Source of the DNA: Pirum gemmata
Lineage: Eukaryota > Opisthokonta > Ichthyosporea
Direction: 5' to 3'
Assembly (NCBI GenBank): GCA_002812295.1
Contig: PDIN01000005.1
Location: 1 to 34,258, forward strand
DNA: 34,258 nt
The notes below the pieces were generated by a model. The model was not told where the DNA came from, ran no database searches, and saw only the letters and a list, made by a program, of their open reading frames with translations. The position numbers and the translations under genes are program-made. Positions 8,180 to 17,393 of this stretch are shown here, in pieces (position 1 is the stretch's first letter; every line of letters begins with the position of its first letter).

Positions 8180-9989
8180 ATGTTGTCTTTAAAAGATAAG
8201 TTACAAATTTGTAATGTGGTGAACTTAAGTAGTTGCCCTGTAGAAGTCGAGATCAAACTAGGCATGATAGTGAATGATTATAAATTCAAGAATGGAGTTA
8301 ATCTACCAACCTATCGAAAAGTAGCACATTTGTTAGGGTATTTCGGAATACCGCACATTAGTAACGAAAAAGTAACGCTATACCAGTGTACCAAAGGCTT
8401 CCAAAGTCTACGATATTTTAACGAGCGAGATTTTTATAATGTAGATAGTGGAAAATATGAAGTAGAAGAAAAAGTTTATGATTTAAAAAGTAGATTTTCT
8501 TCTTCGGTTTTCATTAATACGGTTAATGATACACTTGGAATGAAATTAAGCAAAAGTCTTGAAAAAACAAACCTAAAACCACAATATATTAATAGTTTAA
8601 AAAAATCATCTTTAGCAAAAATCGAACGAAACAAAAAAAAGTTGTCTTTTGTTTTCCCTGAACACAATTTTCAAATAGACATGAGCCGAGTACAAACTTG
8701 TTCCGAGGACGATAATAATTCCGACATTGTATACGAGATAGAAATTGAATTTTTTGTAGACAAGTTTACGAATTCGGATAACAACGTGTTAACGGTAAGA
8801 CATCCCGTGTTTCAAATTATTAATTTGATTTTCCACCAATTCCAAGGCATGCCGTTGTTAAATAGGTTAGATAACATTTACAATTGTTTCAAATGGAGAG
8901 AAAATAACAAACAAATTTTTGGTTCAGTTAACCATTATTACGGGAAAAGTAGCAAAAACTATTTATATTATAATGTTTGCAAGCCCATTAATTTTCGACC
9001 GATGGATACTGAACAACAAGGCATCATTACTAACAACGAGTACATGGTTTCACCTAAACTTGACGGAGAACGATTTTTATTGATTATCGATAACGACAAG
9101 AAAGCTAGTATTTTGTACAACAAGTGTAAAATATACGAGTTCAATAACGGTGATTTTCCTTGTCCCGATTTTCTTTTAAAGACCAAAAATGCTTTTTCCT
9201 TAGGGGTAGGAGGGGTACACATTGTAGATTGTGAATTAATTACATTACCAGTGCACATGTATTGTAAGTCTAATCAACCCAAAGACTTGGTACATAAATT
9301 TGATGGCGATAGTATAGTGTTATTTGATCTTATTCAGTACCAAAACAAATCTTTAGTTGATGAACCATTTGAAAACCGTTTGTCTATTTTAAAAGACGTC
9401 TTTGGAACAAGTTTCCATATTCAAGAGTTTTTTAAAATGTCTGAGGTCGAGAACATTCAATCACGTATTCAACAGTATCCGTTCCTCTACGATGGCATGA
9501 TCTATACTCCGGTACAGGATACTTATAATAACAAAACCACTTTAAAATATAAACATCTATCTCGAATGTCCGTGGATTTAGTGTGCGACCATGAAACCGG
9601 TAACCTGTTTTCTTATGATAATCAATCCAACTTGTTATGTGTTTTCAAGTCCAGTGACTCCAAATTGAATAATTTGGACTTGAAAATCCCTGATTTTTTT
9701 GTAAACAAAAATTACCTTATCAATTTTGAATTTTTGTATTACTCGGTTTTTCATAATTATAAAATTATCGAATACGAGATTGATAGTGTCTTTGTTAATA
9801 ATCAAAAAATCATCCTAGATTCCATGGTCAGTATTAACCGTTATAACTCTACTGAGGACGTTTCGGCAATTAGTTCTCCAGAAGATTCACCACCACCACC
9901 ACAACCACAACCACAACTACAACCACAACCACAACCACAACCACAACCACAACCACAACCACGAAAAACTCTTCGACGCTCTTTAAGTT

Positions 9990-10038
<49 letters not shown>

Positions 10039-10171
10039 AATACTTATTATCTTTTCACCTTTACGAGGCCGAAATGATAAGATAATTCCTAATCATGTAT
10101 ATGTGGTAAAAGACGTGTTAGAAATTATTTTAGAAGACCTAGTGGACCATGTTAATTACTTGAAAGTTTAA
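8180..10171 (+). CDS. mRNA capping enzyme: RNA triphosphatase plus guanylyltransferase
   Basis: 663 residues. N-terminal metal-dependent (TTM) triphosphatase: ExExK at 22-26 (VEVEIK) and a second Glu strand at ~186-190 (YEIEIEF), the two-glutamate-strand signature of viral and fungal cap triphosphatases. Guanylyltransferase: motif I K293LDG with K293 as the GMP-accepting lysine, motif III-like region near VHIVDCEL, motif IV DGMIY and motif V TLKYKH. Together these remove the gamma phosphate and add GMP to viral mRNA 5' ends. I see no clear N7-methyltransferase domain; residues ~560-640 are instead Pro/Gln and Asn repeats. A separate methyltransferase would be needed. The 3' end overlaps the stop region of the convergent gene by 20 bases. 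Confidence 0.88.
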
Positions 10172-11330
10172 CGGTTTTATACCACCAATTCGGACTAAAT
10201 GTATAATTTTGAGTTTTATTGTAGGTGTTTTTAATTATTTTCATTGCTTCTATACCATAAGAATTATTTAGGTTTTTGTATTTATTTAATGCTTCATTAT
10301 ATCTCTGTTCTAATAAAGTTTTTTCAATATCAACATCGGTAGGTAAATTAAATAAGGTGGCGGGGGAAATACCCTCGTATATAAAGGGATATTGAGCCTG
10401 TAAATTAGGAGGAACTAGTTTTAAATAAGTACTGTAAAAAGAATCATTATCTTCCACCTTCTGACTCAATTTAAATTGAACGTAATCAATAACAAGTTTT
10501 TTATAATCTGATTGATAGACATTAACATTGCATTGTCCCATATTTCTATCACATATTTTGGGTTTTAAATTCTGCATGGATAAATTCACATTAGCAGTAG
10601 CCGTAGTTTGTAGTTGAGTAAGATCGTTAAAGGCAATACTAATGATTCCTTCAGTGAAAAAGGAGGAATTTTTAACAGCAAAATTACCAAAAACATTTCC
10701 TTCACTACTAACAGAAGTGATGTAGTTACCTTTGGAATCAATAAAGACACTAATAGTTTCCCCATTGGGTATTCGTCCCGATTGCTCGATTTCCATCAAT
10801 CGCTTAACATTTTTATCATTTTCTATCATTATCATAATGGCTAGATCAATACTATAATATTCAAAAACTTTAGTGCTTTTAGTTGCATTCAATAATTGAA
10901 TTTTATTACTGACATAGGCACTGTACATCATGTTATTATAATCTATAGTATACGTATTTAAGGCCTGTGATTTTCCTTCTAATAATCCGATTTTTAGTTC
11001 GGGTGGATTGTAAGCTTTGTGTCTTAAATATAATGCATCACCCGAATTATTGTACATGTCTATAACCGCATTTTCTTCAATGGATATTCGATTTTGATCA
11101 TTTAGTACACTACATTGCATTACCTTGGCCGTTATCAAATCCTTAGGAAAAATCTTATATATCACTTGGTTTTGAATTTGTATTACTTTAGCTTCATTGA
11201 TTTCCGCATTTTCCGGATTATTAGGATTCATTTTTATTTTGATTTGGTTCACTATATTTTCATTGACAATTTTAAATATGTTCTTCGAAATAAGGGACCT
11301 TAATAATAGTGGATTTTTAAACGCTAACCG

Positions 11331-11380
<50 letters not shown>

Positions 11381-11925
11381 CATCACTCCCTGGACTACTA
11401 ATTTTTTTAACCATAGTAGAAAGTGTTTGTACGTTACCATTATTATTGGTCATGGTTATGGTAGATTCACTAGGTAGTACATCTGCTTGATTGTTAATGT
11501 TCTCGGATCCCTTAAAAAAATTATAAATAGACGATACAAAATTGGTTATCTTATTGAACCAATTAGTCACTACCGAACTTCGTTTATCCGCTTCCTCCTT
11601 GGTTGAACTAGCACTTTGTATGGCCGACATCACCTCGGTTTTTCCTGCTTTACTTAAATAAAAATTTTTTAGACTTTCTTCTTTTTGGTTTTGTTTTAAT
11701 ATTTGTTGTTCTTGGCTTTTATTGAACTGGAATTGTTTATCTACCGGTACTATATCAACAAACGTATTTTGTTTAGTGGGATCGTTCACTAAAGTTATCG
11801 TAGCAAAAGTTAATGGTACTACAAAATCAAAATCTTTGACAGTGGTTCTCGGTGAATTCGGAATCATTACACTTTCTAACCACTTCTTACTATAATGTTC
11901 TTCTACCTTGACATTAATGGCTTTC

Positions 11926-11973
<48 letters not shown>

Positions 11974-12176
11974 GTTTTTTCTTCCTCCTTCTTCTCGTTT
12001 CCAAATACATATTTGTCTTCAGTTAAATAATCATATTTACTTTTATTGATACTACTTGTTTTTTTTTTAATACCACCACTACTTTTTTTTTTAGTACCAC
12101 CACTACTTTTTTTTTTAGTACCACCACCACTTGTTTTTTTACCTCGACCTCGTCCACTTGTTTTTGTTGTTGTTTT

Positions 12177-12212
<36 letters not shown>

Positions 12213-12290
12213 GCCATTAAAACCGATATTTTGTTGAGGATAAAACCCCATGGGCGAAGATGACATAGGATAACCACCGTAATAATTCAT
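10152..12290 (-). CDS. Large protein with RG-repeat and Lys-rich N-terminus, function unknown
   Basis: 712 residues. After a Tyr/Pro/Met-rich start, residues ~26-40 are Arg-Gly repeats, then SGRGRGKK and three GG(T/I)KKKSS units to about residue 85, a highly basic tail recalling histone H4/H2A tails and RGG nucleic-acid-binding regions. A poly-Asn run separates this from a soluble C-terminal body with a second poly-Asn run near residue 315. The C-terminal ~380 residues look globular and non-repetitive, with no membrane segment or motif that I can name. It could be an abundant virion or DNA-binding protein; that is inference from composition. It lies 49 bases upstream of the RS-repeat gene's stop-to-start interval on the same strand. 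Confidence 0.7.
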
Positions 12291-12339
12291 TCTTTTATTT
12301 ATTTTTTTTTATTTTTTTTTATTTTTTTTTTACATTTGT

Positions 12340-12654
12340 CTATTGTCTACTTTTCCTAGTATTTCTTACAGTTCTCGACCTTGTTCTCGACCTTGTTATC
12401 GACCTAGATTTTGATCTAGACCTAGATTTTGACCTAGGTTTTGATTTTGATTTTGATTTTGATTTTGATTTGGACCTGGACCTGGACCTGGACCTGGACC
12501 TAGGTTTTGATCTAGATTTTGATTTTGACCTAGACCTAGACCTAGACCTAGACCTAGACCTAGACCTAGACCTAGACCTAGGATGTTCATCAGAGTCGGC
12601 ACCTAGTCTAGTAAACGAATTGTTTTTATTTTTTATAAACAGCGTATAAGTCAT
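12340..12654 (-). CDS. Arg-Ser (RS) repeat protein, 104 aa
   Basis: After a 25-residue N-terminus (MTYTLFIKNKNN...), nearly the whole protein is Arg-Ser and Lys-Ser dipeptides, ending RNTRKSRQ. It is encoded by a hexanucleotide tandem repeat. This composition is found in protamine-like DNA-condensing proteins and in the RS domains of splicing factors; without an RRM the former is the closer analogy (inference). A second, unrelated-sequence RS protein lies at 28652-29038. An alternative reading frame of the same repeat encodes Leu-Gly repeats, but only this frame has a unique, non-repetitive N-terminus and C-terminus plus a TATA-like string upstream (12655-12666). Confidence 0.65.
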   Translation of the reverse strand: MTYTLFIKNKNNSFTRLGADSDEHPRSRSRSRSRSRSRSRSRSKSKSRSKPRSRSRSRSRSKSKSKSKSKSKPRSKSRSRSKSRSITRSRTRSRTVRNTRKSRQ

Positions 12655-12877
12655 GTATATATATAAAAGGGGTTTTATTTATAAAACTAAAAAAAAAGTA
12701 TATACAAAAAAAGTATATAAAAAGTATTAAAAAGTATTAAAAAGTATAAAAAAGTATAAAAAAGTATTAAAAAGTATAAAAAAGTATAAAAAAAGTATAA
12801 AAAAAGTATAAAAAAAGTATAAAAAAAGTATAAAAACTTAACTTAAAGAAATAGTAATTCAGTATAAAATAACAAGC
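12655..12877. promoter_or_regulatory. Divergent intergenic region with GTAT(A/T)AAAA repeat array
   Basis: Between the RS gene (minus) and the SWIB gene (plus). A TATATATAAAAGGGG string lies next to the minus ATG. From about 12690 to 12838 the sequence is a tandem array of about thirteen GTATAAAAA/GTATTAAAAA units, 10 to 12 bases each. The array may supply promoter elements for the SWIB gene or be an AT-rich unwinding element; neither is proven by sequence. Confidence 0.5.
12690..12838 (+). repeat. Imperfect tandem repeat, unit (A)nGTAT(A/T), ~13 copies
   Basis: Units vary between GTATTAAAAA, GTATAAAAAA and GTATAAAAAAA, with the longer units grouped toward the 3' end. Non-coding on both strands. 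Confidence 0.85.
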
Positions 12878-13642
12878 ATGAACTCTAATAAAGCTGCTCC
12901 TATTAAAAAAAAAGCACCTGCTAAAAAATCTTCAACTCTTTCGGAAACTCCCGTTAAAAAAAGAGCAACTAAAACTAAAAAAACAGAAGATGTAGCCGAA
13001 GTTGCTACCTTGGAGACTGCTGTTGAAACTGAAGCTGTTGTTGCTACCGAGTCTGAAGTTGCTACCGAGCCTGTAGTTGCTACCGAGCCTGTAGTTGCTA
13101 CCGAGTCCGAAGCTGCTACCGAGTCTGAAGTTGCTGCACCCAAAAAACGTACTCGTACACCTTCCAAGAAAATGACAAAGGAAGAAATTATTACCGAACT
13201 GGACTCAATAATTGTTAGTACACAAGATATATTATCACAAGCACGAACTAACAAGTACCCGGCACCTTATAAATCTAGCATTGTACAAAATTTAGCCAAT
13301 TTAAAAGTTGTGCGCAAAAATGTTAAATCCAATCTAAGACCGAAAGGTATTCAACAACCTCGTCGGTCAGACACTACCTCGGGTTTTGAAATTCCTCAAA
13401 AAATTTCCGATGAGTTATCTGATTTTGCCGGATGGACTAGAGGTGACATGAAGTGTCGTAATGATGTTACTCGGTTATTGTGTCGCTATGTAGAGGAGAA
13501 TAAACTACAAAATCCTCAATGCCGTACCTTGATTATGGCGGATGAAAAACTTCAAAAGTTGCTTGATCCTAACAAAGAATACGTGGACACCATGAAGTAT
13601 ACCACAATGCAAAAATTAATTCAAGTACATTTCCGTAAATAA
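12878..13642 (+). CDS. SWIB/MDM2-domain protein with basic, repeat-rich N-terminus
   Basis: 254 residues. The C-terminal ~85 (from GFEIPQKISDELSDFAGW at ~167) follow the SWIB/MDM2 plan: a helix ending in FxGW, then SR/GDMKCRNDVTRLLCRYVEENKLQNP, then a late segment with L..LL and MKYTTMQKLIQVHF. SWIB domains occur in chromatin-remodelling subunits and as small proteins in many NCLDVs and chlamydiae. The first ~40 residues are Lys/Ala-rich like a histone H1 tail; the middle has 18-base tandem repeats giving VATEP/VATES units, then a basic PKKRTRTPSKK stretch and a helical segment at ~105-150. A role in viral chromatin or transcription is the likely inference. Confidence 0.8.
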   Translation: MNSNKAAPIKKKAPAKKSSTLSETPVKKRATKTKKTEDVAEVATLETAVETEAVVATESEVATEPVVATEPVVATESEAATESEVAAPKKRTRTPSKKMTKEEIITELDSIIVSTQDILSQARTNKYPAPYKSSIVQNLANLKVVRKNVKSNLRPKGIQQPRRSDTTSGFEIPQKISDELSDFAGWTRGDMKCRNDVTRLLCRYVEENKLQNPQCRTLIMADEKLQKLLDPNKEYVDTMKYTTMQKLIQVHFRK

Positions 13643-13775
13643 ATATTTTATGTATATAAGTGAAAAAAAAAAATAAAAAATAAAAAATAAAAAATAAATA
13701 AAAAAATAAAAAATAAAAAATAAAAAATAAAAAATAAAATAAAAAATAAAATAAAAAATAAATAAATAAAAAAAA
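13643..13775. repeat. AAAAAT/AAAT simple repeat, intergenic
   Basis: From about 13661 the spacer is nothing but AAAAAT and AAAT units up to the ATG at 13776, preceded by TATGTATATAAG. It is an A-rich leader-like tract with no coding content; the minus-strand frame through it is Phe/Leu/Tyr low complexity and is not a gene. Confidence 0.75.
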
Positions 13776-14858
13776 ATGGCTCATTATTTGCCTATAATAA
13801 TTAAAAAAAATATATTTAATGTACTATGGGCAGCCAATGACTTCATTACCATTTTGAAACTTAAACAAGTTTCAAAACAATTCAAAAATATAGTTGATAA
13901 TAAATTTCAAGAACAGTTCAAACGGGTCACCAAAAGCTTTGGATCGAACATTCAAACAAAAGAGGCAGGTTTTTGTATGCTTTGTTCAAAAAAATACAAT
14001 GTGAAAGGAGAGGTCAATTTTCAACACGACTTTGCCACGTTTTTCCTAAGCTGGTTCCCAGACCATGCTAACGAACATTTATACTCAGTAGTAGACTACA
14101 ATTGTTGTACAGAATGTCTTGTGTTCCATGACACATTTTTACCTATACAGTTGATGTTTTATCAGTTTTTAATGAATACTACCAATTTAAATAATGACAT
14201 GTATAACATGGATTTAAATTTTACTTTAACACAACTCAAGTATATGTTTGGAACAAAAATGTGCAATAAATTTCAAACTTTTGGATTTCTTCAACCCGAG
14301 TTTATACTTAGCATCTTCACATATATTAACCCTGAACATAATGTGAAAAAGTATCGAAAAATACTCAATGTTATTAAGGACGCTAAAGGACAAAGAAGTA
14401 AGTGTTTATTTGGTCTTAGAAACTTATTTAACTCTTTTACTTTTAAAAAACAAGAAACAAAAATGCTTTTGAAAGAAAAATATATTTCCCATCAATTTCA
14501 AACGTGGTTTCCCGATGAATTTTCCAAATTATATACTATTGTCTGTGAAATATATTATGGTGAATGCAACAACAACAAAAACGTAATTGGTGTAATAGAC
14601 GAATTTAAACGAATTTTCATATCTTGTCCCTCCAACCTCCCCGAGTACTTGGAACTATTAAGTCATAGTAAACTCGAATTTATTGCATATATTTGTAAAT
14701 CTAGTCGCTTTCTAACATCGTTCATTACCGGTAATAATAATTATTTTGTGGTTAATATACCGCAATATCTATTCAAAAAAAAGTATATTTTTATTGATAT
14801 TTTAAAGAAGGAATATTATATGCACGTCGACAAATTGTTATTTGAATATTTAAAATAA
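13776..14858 (+). CDS. Four-cysteine, F-box-like hypothetical protein (paralogue A)
   Basis: 360 residues. The N-terminal ~45 (NVLWAANDFITILKLKQVSKQFKNIV) resemble an F-box-like pair of helices ending in a typical LKQVSKQFKNI turn. A C67xxC70 pair and a C111xxC114 pair, 41 residues apart, could bind zinc; between them is FFLSWFPDH and just before the second pair a Tyr. The protein at 15999-17303 has the same order and spacing (C60xxC63, FFPH, YVCYRC with C103xxC106), so the two are diverged paralogues. The rest is helical, non-repetitive and unknown to me. F-box proteins recruit substrates to SCF ubiquitin ligases, but the F-box match is weak. Confidence 0.65.
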   Translation: MAHYLPIIIKKNIFNVLWAANDFITILKLKQVSKQFKNIVDNKFQEQFKRVTKSFGSNIQTKEAGFCMLCSKKYNVKGEVNFQHDFATFFLSWFPDHANEHLYSVVDYNCCTECLVFHDTFLPIQLMFYQFLMNTTNLNNDMYNMDLNFTLTQLKYMFGTKMCNKFQTFGFLQPEFILSIFTYINPEHNVKKYRKILNVIKDAKGQRSKCLFGLRNLFNSFTFKKQETKMLLKEKYISHQFQTWFPDEFSKLYTIVCEIYYGECNNNKNVIGVIDEFKRIFISCPSNLPEYLELLSHSKLEFIAYICKSSRFLTSFITGNNNYFVVNIPQYLFKKKYIFIDILKKEYYMHVDKLLFEYLK

Positions 14859-15098
14859 ATTATTCTATTATTCTCTTTATTCTCTTTGGTATTATTATTA
14901 TTATTATTCTCATTGATAGTTATTATTATTATTATTATTATTCTCTTTGATAGTTATTATTATTATTATTATTATTATTCTCTTTGATAGTTATTATTAT
15001 TATTATTATTATTATTATTTGTCTCTAAAAAGGAAAAGTACCCCCCTCGCTTTGTCAAGGACAAGAAGAAAGTTAATATTGAGATTGAAGACCATGGA
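14859..15098. repeat. Compound ATT microsatellite with TCTCTTTGATAG spacers
   Basis: Three blocks of (ATT)n, separated by copies of TTCTCTTTGATAG (one reads TTCTCATTGATAG), then a short unique stretch to the ATG at 15099. The unique stretch 15018-15098 is open in the frame of the following gene and looks coding (see findings), but no ATG is present upstream of 15099 before an in-frame stop at 14988. Confidence 0.85.
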
Positions 15099-15680
15099 AT
15101 GGTAATTTCGCCTTGCACTTCTCCAAGTTCCCAGGATGAACAAGGAGAACACCCCAACGAACAACCCAGCGAACAACCCAGCGAACACCCCAACGAACAA
15201 CCCAACGAACACCCCAGCGAACACCCCAGCGAACAACCCAACGAACAACCCAACGAACACCCCAACGAACACCCCAACGAACACCCCAACGAACAACATA
15301 GCGAACAAGTTGGTGAATCAGTTGGTGAATCAGTTGGTGAATCAGTTGGTGAATCAGAACGGCAATTATTTTTGAAATATGTAGATAATATTCTTGATGA
15401 TGAGTTTCTCAATGTTACTTGTAAGGCAATTATAATTGCATGTAGTATTGGTTTACATAATACAACTCGATTAGCTATGTCACAATATTTTAAACCAGAC
15501 CAATTAAAGACATTATCTTGCTCTAGACGTTTACGTGGAAAATTTAATTCTGTTAAAGTTTTGAATTTAGTTAGAGATGAAGAAACAATTACTTGGAGAA
15601 GAGAAATTATTGAAGTTTTACCACCTAAAAGAATTGTAACTTTGGGAAAGAAAATAGAAATGGTGAAACAGCCAATCTAA
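15099..15680 (+). CDS. Hypothetical protein with NEHP/SEQP and VGES repeats, possibly N-terminally truncated
   Basis: 193 residues from the first ATG. Residues ~13-70 are tetrapeptide repeats (NEQP, SEHP, NEHP), followed by four VGES units from an exact 12-base repeat; then a unique C-terminal ~105 residues (FLKYVDNILDDEF onwards), acidic at first and basic at the end (PPKRIVTLGKKIEMVK). No known motif is recognised. The frame stays open upstream to 14991, and the segment from 15018 encodes a Lys-rich, non-repetitive peptide (KYPPRFVKDKKVNIEIEDHG), suggesting that the original start was lost when the ATT tract expanded, or that translation starts elsewhere. Both flanks are ATT microsatellites. 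The functional state is uncertain. Confidence 0.5.
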   Translation: MVISPCTSPSSQDEQGEHPNEQPSEQPSEHPNEQPNEHPSEHPSEQPNEQPNEHPNEHPNEHPNEQHSEQVGESVGESVGESVGESERQLFLKYVDNILDDEFLNVTCKAIIIACSIGLHNTTRLAMSQYFKPDQLKTLSCSRRLRGKFNSVKVLNLVRDEETITWRREIIEVLPPKRIVTLGKKIEMVKQPI

Positions 15681-15709
15681 TAATAATAATAATTTAATCC
15701 TGTAATAAA

Positions 15710-15745
<36 letters not shown>

Positions 15746-15826
15746 TGTCTTGGTAGTTATTATTATTATTATTATTTGTCTTGGTAGTTATTATTATTAT
15801 TATTATTATTATTATTTGTCTTGGTA

Positions 15827-15865
<39 letters not shown>

Positions 15866-15998
15866 ATTATTATTATTATAATTATTATTAAAATATAATC
15901 TAAGGTAAGCCGAATTTAGTAAATTTTACAAGGTCATATGGCCCATAACAAAAAAAATATGTATATAAAATAACAATGTTTCGAACTATAGATGAAGA
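15681..15998. repeat. 318-base gene-free stretch: compound ATT microsatellite with TTTGTCTTGGTAG spacers
   Basis: From about 15710 to 15890 there are (ATT)n blocks separated by three copies of TTTGTCTTGGTAG; then ~100 bases of unique AT-rich sequence including ATGTATATAAAATAAC. No gene, RNA or hairpin could be supported here. It is the longest gene-free stretch in the window. Confidence 0.85.
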
Positions 15999-17303
15999 TT
16001 AGTTGCTTGCTTGCATCCAAGGCCAAGTAGCTGGAAAAGTGCAATTATTTTCACACATTTCACGGCACTCTTGGTATTCAAACTCCCCGTACCATTCCTT
16101 GCAATTGCGAATACAAACGTCAATCTTTTTTTTCAAGTTACAATACTCGAACAAATACTTGCATTGAGCCATACGTAGAGAAATCTGCTGACATGTCTGG
16201 TACTCCCCGATACCCCTGCCTGTATTTAAAAAAGCGCTCATTAGTTTACTGTCTTGCCTTACTTCATAAATTCCATGATGCGCTAAAGCTGCTAGTAATT
16301 CGGCTTTCCTCGCTTTGTTTTTCTGAGCTTGAAGAATATTTCGGTAGTATTTTTCAATAATAGAGCCGACTTGTTTTTTTAAACTATCACCCTTGTTACA
16401 AACATTGAACTCTGAATTCAAGTATTCCTTTGGGTTGTTAATAAAGCATTTAAGTAGGTTGTTCTTATTGAAAATATCGTCATCGACTTTTGTAATCAAA
16501 TTTTTGGAGACGTAAGTTTGATGAATATCAGAGACAAATTGCTCTCGGTTTGTGATTTTTAAAATAATAGGCATAAAATACTCTACAAATTGCTTTTGTC
16601 GCTTTTCGATGTTTTTGGTCTTATCCTCTTCCTTCCATTCATTAGTTTTATCGTTTATAAGACAAAAAATACTCCAATTGTCTTTGTAATTTTGTTCTCT
16701 AGCAATTGATGTCATTATAGGGATTATTCGCCTCATGTTTTTCTCGGGATCTAGTAAGCCATACAAAACCATCACATGGTTTAGTTTGTACAAATGCATT
16801 ACTTTATATCTACCCAACGTTCGTACTTTCATCGGAATGTTAGATATAAAATCTTCATGCAACATCTTTAAAACCGTGGTTTTGATAACCTCAGTCTCGT
16901 TACAGCTTTTATTTATCAAAGCAAAAGTCTCCATGACTACTTTACACAAAAGCCGGATTCGCTCTAGTCGTTCATTGGTTAACAAGCACCGGTAGCATAC
17001 GTACCCATGCTGAATTACAAAATCTGGCAAGGAAACATGGGGAAAAAATTGCCGTACAATCAAGGAAATATTTATACGCTGCGTAGATAACTTTCGCTTA
17101 GTATATTTTTGCTGACAATAGTAACATTTATCTTTCCTGTCTTCGAAAGCCCATTGAAATTCGTCAATAACAACATCCTCGGCGTACTTGTTAAAATACT
17201 CGTGGTATTGCTTGTTGCCAATTTGGAATAAATTTAGCAAGCTGTTTGTATCGTCAATAAGACATCTAATTACTTTTTTATAAACAAAATAATGTAAATC
17301 CAT
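15999..17303 (-). CDS. Four-cysteine hypothetical protein with Cys-rich tail (paralogue B)
   Basis: 434 residues, diverged paralogue of the gene at 13776: N-terminal helices (VYKKVIRCLIDDTNSLLNLFQ), C60xxC63, an FFPH segment near 87, and C103xxC106, the pairs 40 residues apart. The body is helical and charged. It is longer than paralogue A because of a C-terminal tail (~375-434) with about ten cysteines, including VCIRNC and ECREMCENNC arranged as Cx3C units, which might form disulfides or bind metal. No membrane segment. The start ATG at 17303 is followed by a non-repetitive coding frame throughout. Function unknown; zinc binding is inferred from spacing only. Confidence 0.68.
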   Translation of the reverse strand: MDLHYFVYKKVIRCLIDDTNSLLNLFQIGNKQYHEYFNKYAEDVVIDEFQWAFEDRKDKCYYCQQKYTKRKLSTQRINISLIVRQFFPHVSLPDFVIQHGYVCYRCLLTNERLERIRLLCKVVMETFALINKSCNETEVIKTTVLKMLHEDFISNIPMKVRTLGRYKVMHLYKLNHVMVLYGLLDPEKNMRRIIPIMTSIAREQNYKDNWSIFCLINDKTNEWKEEDKTKNIEKRQKQFVEYFMPIILKITNREQFVSDIHQTYVSKNLITKVDDDIFNKNNLLKCFINNPKEYLNSEFNVCNKGDSLKKQVGSIIEKYYRNILQAQKNKARKAELLAALAHHGIYEVRQDSKLMSAFLNTGRGIGEYQTCQQISLRMAQCKYLFEYCNLKKKIDVCIRNCKEWYGEFEYQECREMCENNCTFPATWPWMQASN

Positions 17304-17393
17304 ATTTTTTGTTTATTGCTTTTCATTCTTGTCTAAATTAATAGTTTATATACTTTTTTTTTTTTTTGAGCTGCCACCACCTACTAAATTTAA

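Noticed and set aside
12023-12277. Frame with poly-Val in the RG-repeat gene region, and a plus-strand poly-Pro/Arg frame
   Set aside because: Both are alternative readings of the same low-complexity tract; the 712-residue frame is continuous with a globular C-terminal body.
15136-15375. Alternative plus-strand frame encoding Asn-Pro-Thr repeats
   Set aside because: Second frame of the 12-base repeat; it lacks the unique C-terminal domain of the 15099 frame.
14859-15998. CRISPR-like repeat arrays
   Set aside because: The repeated units are ATT microsatellite with short cores, not 24-37-base repeats with unique spacers of constant length.
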